Below are positions 17,915 to 23,709 of a DNA stretch of 23,709 nucleotides, in pieces. The stretch covers positions 1 to 23,709 of the forward strand of contig JBGSKF010000119.1 of assembly GCA_041741375.1 (NCBI GenBank), written 5' to 3'. Under the pieces are notes generated by a model that had not been told where the DNA came from, did no database searches, and saw nothing but the letters and a program-made list of their open reading frames with translations. Position numbers and translations under genes: made by a program. Positions within the stretch are counted from its first letter, which is position 1, and every line of letters starts with the position of its first letter. The stretch is from OFTM291 sp041741375 (GTDB lineage Bacteria; Gemmatimonadota; Gemmatimonadetes; Gemmatimonadales; GWC2-71-9).

Positions 17915-20086
17915 CCGGTTCTCGTTCCGGGGTGTGGGGACCAGGGTCCGCGGGATCGTCCCGACCCGGCGTCCTTGGCGGTCCACCACCCAGATCGGAT
18001 CGCTGAACGGCACCATGCGAAGCTCGACCCCGCGGGTGATGCCGAACCGCAGCAGCCCCTCGCCGAAGGTGAAGGGATCGGAGAGGGCGTCATCCACCAC
18101 GTATCCCATGTCGGCAAGGGACGCCGTGGTGATGGCGCTCAGGAAGTTCTGTGCGTCGTTGAATCCGGTCATCAACTCATTGTTGTAGGTCGACTCCCGC
18201 CAATGCCCATCCCGGGTGCCCGGCCCACCGGTGTTTTCCACAGGGACGACTTCTCCGGCGAAGGTGGCGCCGGGGGCGAGAGATCCCCAATGCGCGGCGG
18301 TCGCGCGCGGGCCGACAAAGAAGGGACCGGTTCCGCCCGCCCCCACGAGAAGGTCGAAGAAGCCCCAGAGGCTTCCGATGCCGAGTACATGCCCCATCTC
18401 GTGTAGCACCACATCCCTCAGGGTTCCGTTCGCCTCCAGGTTGCCGAGATCCGCCACGTCGAAGCGCATCCGGCCCAGGACCGGAAGGGCTCTCCCCGGG
18501 CCGGGATCGTCGATGTCCCGGATGGCACAGGGTCCGGCACTTCCGAGAACACCCCCCACACCATCGATGCTGGTGAGCTCTGCGAAGATGACGACATCGT
18601 CGATCGTCTCGAAGATGGCGGGACAGGGCCCGAAGGTCCCATCCTGGGGTGTGATCTGGACGTCGGGAAGGTCACCCAGGATCAACTCCGACCACCGGGC
18701 TGCGGCCAGGTCGAAGGCCGCCTGTTGGGCCGGAGTGGGCGCGGTGCCGATGAAGCGGAGGTCAATCCGGAACTCCCCTGCCGGGGGGGAAGTTGCCGTC
18801 CCCGCCACGGTGGCGGGGGGCAGACCGTCCACGGTGGCGCTGAGGGATTGAGGGCCCGGGGTCATTCCGAGGCGCCAGGCGAGAGGAGCCACCAGCCCGT
18901 TGAAATCACTGACCCGGATCGCTCCCCCGACGGCTCCTCCGTCGGAGGCGGCGAAGGTGACGGCAATTCCCGCCACGGGATCTCCCTTGTTGTCCGCCAA
19001 CCGGAACACCGGCTGGTTGGGCAGGTAGTTGCCTCGGATTCCGCTGAAGGGATCACCGGGCACCGGAACGATGCTGGTGGGCACCGCCGCGATGGACATG
19101 GCCTGGAAAACGACATCGGGTGCGCCGAAGGTGCTGGCGGTGAGCGTGTTCGGTCCCGGGGCAAGCCCCACGATCCAGGCGGTCGGGCTGGCCCGGCCGG
19201 TGGCGTCGGTCGTGGTGGTGCCACCCTGAACCGCTCCCCCGCCCGAGGTGATCGTGAAGGTGACCGGAACTCCGGGCTGGGGCTGGCCCGTGCTGTCCCG
19301 GGCCTCCACGGTGGGAGCAACCGGGACCAGGGTTCCCGCGTTGACAGTGGCGTTGTTGCCCGCGACCGGAAGGAAGGAGGCGGGCGGGATCGGGTTCGCA
19401 ATGGCGATGAACACCGCGGGGTTGGCGCCGGCGACGCGGGCCTCGACGGTCTGGAAACCGGGGAGAAGCCCGAGGGTCCACCCGCCCAGGGTGACTCGGC
19501 CCTGGGCATCGGACACCTGGGTGGCACCCGTGAGACTCCCTCCTCCAAGGACCGCGACGAAAGTGACAGTCTGGGACGGGACGGGGTTGCCGAAGGCGTC
19601 GTTGACCCGGGCGACCAAGGGCTGTTGAAGGGGTTTGCCGATCGTCTCGGTCTGGTTGCTGCCCGAGACCGGGACAACCGCCGTGGCGGGGCCGGCCACG
19701 GCGGTGGCGGTGAAGACGGCGGGTGTCACCCCGACGACCGTGGCCGAAAGTGTCTGAGTGCCTGTGGTTGGTCCCAGACGCCACGTGGTGGTGGCGATAC
19801 CAGTGGTGGAGGTCACGACGGTTGCGGGAGTGGCGCTTCCTCCTGCGGTGGCGGCGAAGGTGACCGTGGCGCCCGCCATCGGGCTGCTCCCGCTCAGCAC
19901 CGTGATCGTAATGGGAGTGGGGAGGTCGATCCCCACGGTGCCGCTCTGTCCGTCGCCCGATCCCTTGGTGATGTTGGAGGCCCGAGGGGGCCCGGACATT
20001 CCTCCTCCTCCGCACGAGAGCAGTGTCAGGGACATCAGGAGGGGGAGAAGCGCACGGGCGCAGGGCATCCGGGGACCGGAGGTCAT
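17912..20086 (-). CDS. Lipoprotein with four Ig-like repeats and a leishmanolysin-type (M8) metalloprotease domain
   Basis: A 724-residue predicted surface or periplasmic lipoprotein. The signal ends in the lipobox LLSC with Cys25, followed by GGGG. About four 100-residue Ig-like repeats (Big_1-like) follow, each with a signature such as WRLGPTTGTQTLSA, WTLGLLPGFQTVEA, WIVGLAPGPNTLTA or WRLGMTPGPQSLSA. The C-terminal part (from about 450) is a zinc protease: HEMGHVLGIG gives His562, Glu563 and His566, and GHWRE further on supplies His628, with ELMTG (Met639) as the likely Met-turn. This layout matches bacterial M8-like proteins. Four cysteines occur in total; the two at the protease entry may pair. 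The frame opens at 20125, but the ATG at 20086 gives a proper signal peptide, with a weak GACGAGA upstream; 20068 is another option. It is convergent with the membrane-protein gene and divergent from rpsL. The substrate is unknown. Confidence 0.85.
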   Translation of the reverse strand: MTSGPRMPCARALLPLLMSLTLLSCGGGGMSGPPRASNITKGSGDGQSGTVGIDLPTPITITVLSGSSPMAGATVTFAATAGGSATPATVVTSTTGIATTTWRLGPTTGTQTLSATVVGVTPAVFTATAVAGPATAVVPVSGSNQTETIGKPLQQPLVARVNDAFGNPVPSQTVTFVAVLGGGSLTGATQVSDAQGRVTLGGWTLGLLPGFQTVEARVAGANPAVFIAIANPIPPASFLPVAGNNATVNAGTLVPVAPTVEARDSTGQPQPGVPVTFTITSGGGAVQGGTTTTDATGRASPTAWIVGLAPGPNTLTASTFGAPDVVFQAMSIAAVPTSIVPVPGDPFSGIRGNYLPNQPVFRLADNKGDPVAGIAVTFAASDGGAVGGAIRVSDFNGLVAPLAWRLGMTPGPQSLSATVDGLPPATVAGTATSPPAGEFRIDLRFIGTAPTPAQQAAFDLAAARWSELILGDLPDVQITPQDGTFGPCPAIFETIDDVVIFAELTSIDGVGGVLGSAGPCAIRDIDDPGPGRALPVLGRMRFDVADLGNLEANGTLRDVVLHEMGHVLGIGSLWGFFDLLVGAGGTGPFFVGPRATAAHWGSLAPGATFAGEVVPVENTGGPGTRDGHWRESTYNNELMTGFNDAQNFLSAITTASLADMGYVVDDALSDPFTFGEGLLRFGITRGVELRMVPFSDPIWVVDRQGRRVGTIPRTLVPTPRNENR

Positions 20087-20226
20087 GGGATCTCGTCGGG
20101 CGAGGGTCAGGGTCCACCAGACCAAGTTGGGTCTGTCAGGGGCACGATTTGAGAAGAAAACTGTCTTGGAACGCAGGTTTCAGCAATGGCTGGACCTCCC
20201 CTCTCCTGTCCCATGGAGGTGGAGGG

Positions 20227-20255
20227 TTGACCGTTGACCGGTACGGTGCTATTCT
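20227..20255 (+). promoter_or_regulatory. Promoter of the str operon (rpsL)
   Basis: TTGACC (20227-20232), a 17-base spacer, and TATTCT (20250-20255) form the best promoter-like sequence in the window. A second TTGACC at 20234-20239 is a tandem copy seven bases on, at a spacing too short for the same -10. Transcription would start at about 20262, giving an 85-base leader. The opposite lipoprotein gene starts 141 bases to the left, and I found no clear promoter for it. Confidence 0.7.
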
Positions 20256-20274
20256 CCTCGTCTCCCTCGGATCC

Positions 20275-20295
20275 GGGCCTCAGTTGCTGAGGCCC
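20275..20295 (+). promoter_or_regulatory. Leader hairpin upstream of rpsL
   Basis: GGGCCTCA (20275-20282) and TGAGGCCC (20288-20295) form a perfect 8-bp stem with loop GTTGC, about 13 bases after the predicted transcription start and 51 bases before the rpsL ATG. There is no T-tract, so it is not a terminator. It may stabilise the mRNA 5' end or bind a ribosomal protein for feedback control; neither role is shown by sequence alone. Confidence 0.55.
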
Positions 20296-20346
20296 TGCCG
20301 GCGGGGCGAGAGCGACGAACCAGGTTTTCACGGAACTCAAGGATCG

Positions 20347-20742
20347 ATGCCAACGATCAACCAGCTCGTCCGGCACGGACGCAAGTCAGTTGCGGCCAAG
20401 GACAAGGCGCCGGCACTCAAGAAGAATCCGCAGAAGCGCGGGGTGTGTACCCGGGTGTACACGACCACGCCCAAGAAGCCGAACTCGGCGCTCCGGAAGG
20501 TGGCGCGTGTCCGGCTGACCAACGGATTCGAAGTGACCGCGTACATTCCGGGCGAGGGGCACAATCTCCAGGAGCACTCGATCGTCCTGATTCGCGGGGG
20601 CCGCGTGAAGGACCTCCCCGGAGTTCGGTATCATATCGTGCGGGGCAGCCTCGATTCCGCCGGCGTGAACGGGCGGATGCAGAGCCGGTCGAAGTACGGG
20701 GCCAAGTTGCCCAAGGAAGCGACCAAGGGAGGGAAGAAGTGA
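20347..20742 (+). CDS. rpsL: 30S ribosomal protein S12
   Basis: A 131-residue S12, close to the usual 124 plus a short basic C-terminal extension. S12 lies at the decoding centre and affects accuracy. The motif TTTPKKPNSALRK contains Lys43, and GGRVKDLPGVRYH contains Lys88 and Asp89. These positions carry streptomycin-sensitive wild-type residues, and Asp89 is the site modified by RimO in bacteria that have it. The first ATG giving the family N terminus MPTINQLVRHGRK is at 20347, with AAGGA just upstream at a short 3-base spacing. The stop overlaps the rpsG GTG start, so translation is coupled. It is the first gene of the str operon. Confidence 0.97.
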   Translation: MPTINQLVRHGRKSVAAKDKAPALKKNPQKRGVCTRVYTTTPKKPNSALRKVARVRLTNGFEVTAYIPGEGHNLQEHSIVLIRGGRVKDLPGVRYHIVRGSLDSAGVNGRMQSRSKYGAKLPKEATKGGKK

Positions 20743-21209
20743 GCCGCCGGAGCAGAGCCGTCAAGCGCCCGGTCCCCCCCGATCCGCGCTATGACAGCCA
20801 GACCGTGTCGAAGTTCGTCCGAGCCCTGATGTACGACGGGAACAAGGGACTCGCCGAGGGGATCTTTTACGGCGCCATGGACATGATCGAGGAGCGCACC
20901 GGGCAGCCGGGGGTGACGGTGTTCAAGCAGGCGATCTCCAACGCCAAGCCGGCGCTGGAGGTCAAGAGCCGCCGGGTGGGTGGTGCGTCGTTGCAGGTGC
21001 CGGTGGAAGTGCGCCCGGAGCGGCGGACGGCACTCGCGATGCGGTGGCTGATTTCCTACGCCCGGTCCCGCTCGGAAAAGACCATGGCCGATCGTCTGGC
21101 CGCGGAGCTGATTCTCGCGTCCAAGGGCGAGGGGAACACGATCAAGAAGAAGGATGACACGCACCGGATGGCCGAGGCCAATCGGGCGTTTGCCCACTAT
21201 CGCTGGTAG
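20739..21209 (+). CDS. rpsG: 30S ribosomal protein S7
   Basis: A 156-residue S7, the usual family length. S7 starts assembly of the 30S head and contacts the E-site tRNA. Family segments include SKFVRALMYDGNKGLAEGIFYGA, EVKSRRVGGASLQVPVEV and RWLISYARSRSEKTMADRLA, ending with KKDDTHRMAEANRAFAHYRW. The start is GTG at 20739, overlapping the rpsL stop (GTGA), with a good AAGGGAGGG ribosome site at 20725-20733. In E. coli S7 represses the operon by binding the rpsL-rpsG spacer; here no spacer exists, so such control is missing or lies elsewhere. A 205-bp spacer separates it from fusA. Confidence 0.96.
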   Translation: MSRRSRAVKRPVPPDPRYDSQTVSKFVRALMYDGNKGLAEGIFYGAMDMIEERTGQPGVTVFKQAISNAKPALEVKSRRVGGASLQVPVEVRPERRTALAMRWLISYARSRSEKTMADRLAAELILASKGEGNTIKKKDDTHRMAEANRAFAHYRW

Positions 21210-21414
21210 GGAGTAACCGCCGGGCGGGTTGCCGGCGCTGCTGACATCGGGCCACGTGACGGACCGTTCCGCCACCTCTGGTCTTTCGCCACAACGCGTG
21301 GGGTTCGAGGGCCCCCGTCTCGGGCAGAATGCCCGGACGTGCGCGGAGCGATACCACCGGAGGTTCTCCGGGTTCGGTCGCCCCGCTTTTTCGTTGCACT
21401 GGACTTGAGGAATC
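21210..21414 (+). promoter_or_regulatory. rpsG-fusA spacer with hairpins and a T5 run
   Basis: No gene fits. Hairpins are seen at 21321-21335 (CGGGC/GCCCG, loop AGAAT) and 21357-21371 (CCGGAG/CTCCGG, loop GTT), and a weak CGGG/CCCG stem (21369-21372 with 21382-21385) directly precedes CTTTTTCG at 21386-21393. The last could be a partial terminator or attenuator within the str operon. A TTGAGGA ribosome site lies at 21405-21411. I see no convincing promoter. Confidence 0.4.
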
Positions 21415-23511
21415 ATGGGACGTACGCATCCGCTGGAACGCTATCGTAACATCGGCATCATGGCCCACATTGATGCCGGGAAGACGACCACAACCGAGCG
21501 GATCCTGTACTACACCGGCAAGAACTACAAGATCGGTGAGGTCCACGACGGCGCGGCCACCATGGACTGGATGGAGCAGGAGCAGGAGCGGGGCATCACC
21601 ATCACGTCGGCGGCCACCACCTGTTTCTGGAGTCGCGACGGGGTCGAGCATCGGATCAACATCATCGATACCCCGGGACACGTGGACTTCACCGTCGAGG
21701 TCGAGCGCTCGCTCCGCGTTCTCGACGGCGCGGTGACCCTTCTCGACTCGGTGGCCGGCGTCGAGCCGCAGACCGAAACGGTCTGGCGGCAGGCGGACCG
21801 CTACGGCGTCCCCCGCATCATCTTCGCCAACAAGATGGACCGGGTCGGCGCCGATTTTGACCGGTGCATGACCATGATCCGGGATCGTCTCACCAAGCGG
21901 GCCTTCCCGATTCAGCTGCCGCTGGGCTCCGGAGAGCTCTTTACCGGACATATCGACGTGCTCAATCGCGTCGAGCGCGTCTTCGACGACGCCAACATGG
22001 GCAAGAACTTCACGGAGATGCCGGTGGCCGAGGCGTTCCGGGAGCAGGTGGAATCCGCCCGGCGCGAGGTGATCGAGGCGGCCGTGGAGTTCGACGAGGA
22101 GTTGATGGAGAAGTACCTGGCCGGCGAGGATCTGAGCGCGGCCGAGATTCGGCGGGCCATCCGGAAGGCCACCGTGGCGGGCGGGATCGTTCCGGTGCTT
22201 TGCGGTGCGTCCTTCAAGAACAAGGGGGTGCAGGCGCTCCTCGATGCGGTGGTGGACTACCTCCCGAGTCCGCTGGACATCCCGCCCGTGACGGGGCATC
22301 TCCCCCTGCATGACGAGGCCAAGGTGGAGCGGAGCGCTGATGACACGGCGCCCTTCGCCGCCCTGGCCTTCAAGATCGCCACCGATCCCTACGTCGGTCG
22401 CCTCACCTTCTTCCGGGTGTATTCCGGCTCCTTCAAGGCCGGCAGCTACGTCTACAACAGCACCAAGGACAAGCGGGAACGGGTCGGTCGGCTGCTGCAG
22501 ATGCACGCCAACAAGCGGGACGAGATCGACGAGGTGATGGCGGGGGACATCGGCGCGGCCATCGGCCTGCGCGAGGCCCGCACCGGGGACACCCTCTGCG
22601 ATGAGGACCATCCGGTCATCCTCGAGGCGATGCGGTTCCCGAACCCGGTCATCGACGTCGCGATCGAACCGAAGTCCAAGGCGGACCAGGACAAGCTGGC
22701 CATCGCCCTGCAGAAGCTGGCCGAGGAGGATCCCACCTTTCGGGTGCGCTCCGACGCCGAAACGGGACAGACGATCATCGCCGGCATGGGCGAGCTCCAC
22801 CTCGAGATCCTGGTGGACCGGATGCGGCGGGAGTTCAAGGTTGAAGCCAACGTCGGTCGGCCGCAGGTGGCCTTCCGCGAGACGATTCGCCAGAAGGTGG
22901 TGGACGTGGAGGGGAAGTTCATTCGCCAGTCCGGCGGCAAGGGACAGTACGGCCACGTGGTCATCACGCTGGAGCCGGCCGAACAGGGCACCGGGTTCCA
23001 CTTCGAGGACAAGATCGTGGGCGGGGTGATCCCGCGGGAGTTCATCAAGCCGGTCGAGGCGGGGATGCGCGAGGCCCTGGAGTCGGGCGTGCTCGCCGGA
23101 TATCCCATGGTGGACGTGAAGGCCTCGCTGACCTTCGGCAGCTATCACGACGTGGACAGCTCCGAAATGGCGTTCAAGATCGCCGGGTCGATGGCCATCA
23201 AGGAGGCCGCCCGCCGGGCCAAGCCCGTCCTGCTGGAGCCGGTCATGGATGTCGAGGTCGTGGCCCCTTCCGAGTTCCTGGGCGACGTCATGGGGGACCT
23301 CTCCGGACGCCGGGGCAAGATCGGGGGCATGACCCAGCGGGGCGAGGCCCAGGTGGTGGCCGCCGACGTGCCTCTCGCCGAGATGTTCGGCTACTCCACC
23401 ACCCTGCGCAGCATGACCCAGGGGCGGGCGGTGTACTCGATGCAGTTCGCGTATTACGACGAGGTCCCCAAGCAGGTGGCCGAAGAGATCATCGCCAAGG
23501 CGGCCAAGTAG
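21415..23511 (+). CDS. fusA: Elongation factor G
   Basis: A 698-residue EF-G, the GTPase that drives ribosomal translocation and, with RRF, ribosome recycling. The GTP-binding motifs are complete: AHIDAGKTTTTE (17-28), RGITIT (59-64), DTPGHVDF (85-92, with catalytic His89), NKMD (139-142), and a later CGASFKNKG. Domain II (VGRLTFFRVYSGSFKAG), domain III (GMGELHLEILVDRM), domain IV (QSGGKGQYGHVVI and YPMVDVKASLTFGSYHDVDS) and domain V (LSGRRGKIGGM) follow in order. The strong site TTGAGGAA serves the ATG. No truncation or duplication is present, and the G domain suits the canonical translocation factor rather than an EF-G2 paralogue because it sits between rpsG and tuf. Confidence 0.98.
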   Translation: MGRTHPLERYRNIGIMAHIDAGKTTTTERILYYTGKNYKIGEVHDGAATMDWMEQEQERGITITSAATTCFWSRDGVEHRINIIDTPGHVDFTVEVERSLRVLDGAVTLLDSVAGVEPQTETVWRQADRYGVPRIIFANKMDRVGADFDRCMTMIRDRLTKRAFPIQLPLGSGELFTGHIDVLNRVERVFDDANMGKNFTEMPVAEAFREQVESARREVIEAAVEFDEELMEKYLAGEDLSAAEIRRAIRKATVAGGIVPVLCGASFKNKGVQALLDAVVDYLPSPLDIPPVTGHLPLHDEAKVERSADDTAPFAALAFKIATDPYVGRLTFFRVYSGSFKAGSYVYNSTKDKRERVGRLLQMHANKRDEIDEVMAGDIGAAIGLREARTGDTLCDEDHPVILEAMRFPNPVIDVAIEPKSKADQDKLAIALQKLAEEDPTFRVRSDAETGQTIIAGMGELHLEILVDRMRREFKVEANVGRPQVAFRETIRQKVVDVEGKFIRQSGGKGQYGHVVITLEPAEQGTGFHFEDKIVGGVIPREFIKPVEAGMREALESGVLAGYPMVDVKASLTFGSYHDVDSSEMAFKIAGSMAIKEAARRAKPVLLEPVMDVEVVAPSEFLGDVMGDLSGRRGKIGGMTQRGEAQVVAADVPLAEMFGYSTTLRSMTQGRAVYSMQFAYYDEVPKQVAEEIIAKAAK

Positions 23512-23568
23512 GCCGTCGGGGCGTCACGCAGCAGCTCACGTACCGGAAACCGACACAGGACATCAGTC

Positions 23569-23709
23569 ATGGCCAAAGCGAAATTTGAGCGGACGAAGCC
23601 GCATGTGAACGTGGGGACGATCGGGCACGTGGACCATGGGAAGACGACGTTGACGGCGGCGTTGACGAAGGTGTCGGCGGACCTGGGGTACGGGACGAAG
23701 TACGTGGCG
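23569..23709 (+). CDS. tuf: Elongation factor Tu, N-terminal end (second tuf copy, partial)
   Basis: The first 47 codons of an EF-Tu gene, cut by the right window edge. The start MAKAKFERTKPHVNVGTIGH is canonical, and the P-loop GHVDHGKT (19-26) holds GTP phosphates. It is the fourth gene of the str operon, 57 bases after fusA, with AGGA at about 23557-23560 as a modest ribosome site. Codon use is odd: nearly every codon with free choice at the third base ends in G. All seven threonines are ACG and all five glycines GGG, whereas fusA next door uses mixed codons with many ACC and GGC. The tuf end at position 1 is less extreme, so this may be a local feature of the 5' region. Confidence 0.97.
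   Translation, partial: MAKAKFERTKPHVNVGTIGHVDHGKTTLTAALTKVSADLGYGTKYVA

Noticed and set aside
18725..20152. Plus-strand open frame of 475 codons opposite the lipoprotein gene
   Set aside because: A Gly/Arg/Asp-rich product without recognisable motifs, while the minus strand encodes a lipobox, four Ig-like repeats and an HEXXH protease site.
20040..20345. Longer rpsL with an N-terminal extension
   Set aside because: The frame is open upstream to about 20023, but the extension crosses the promoter and leader hairpin and the S12 family starts with MPTINQLVR at 20347.

Overview
The window is a GC-rich chromosomal segment from a bacterium. It carries the universal transcription/translation super-cluster: the end of one tuf gene, then rpmG-secE-nusG-rplK-rplA-rplJ-rplL-rpoB-rpoC, a four-gene accessory block, then rpsL-rpsG-fusA and the start of a second tuf gene. 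Several features fit Gemmatimonadota: an about 20-residue insertion near the RpoC N terminus, the long RpoB (1490 aa) and RpoC (1511 aa) with E. coli-like lineage insertions, and a lipoprotein joining Ig-like repeats to a leishmanolysin-type protease. This assignment comes from remembered family sequences, not a search, and is moderately confident at phylum level only.

Positions 1-12453 (all +) form a densely packed series. Genes overlap by 1-4 bases or sit a few bases apart. There are two longer spacers, 147 bp before rplK and 175 bp before rpoB, and both hold hairpins. A hairpin terminator follows rpoC at about 12497-12530.

Positions 12454-20126 are the unusual part. A lipoprotein adaptor and an RND efflux pump (overlapping, one operon) are followed by a strong hairpin terminator, a small four-helix membrane protein of unknown function, a 220-bp cluster of palindromes and short tandem repeats, and on the minus strand a 724-aa lipoprotein with four Ig-like repeats and an HEXXH metalloprotease domain. 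Envelope genes thus split the usually adjacent rpoC and rpsL.

Positions 20127-23709 start with a clear promoter (TTGACC-N17-TATTCT) and a leader hairpin, followed by the str operon rpsL-rpsG-fusA-tuf. The two tuf fragments at the edges imply two EF-Tu genes in direct orientation about 23.4 kb apart, bracketing nearly everything in the window.

I see no CRISPR array, transposase, tRNA or rRNA, and no previously undescribed multi-gene system. The points most worth following are a natural Asn at the RpoB position equivalent to E. coli His526, the G-ending codon bias of the second tuf gene, the efflux/protease insertion, the repeat cluster at the ends of two convergent genes, and the apparent lack of room for a conventional L10 leader.
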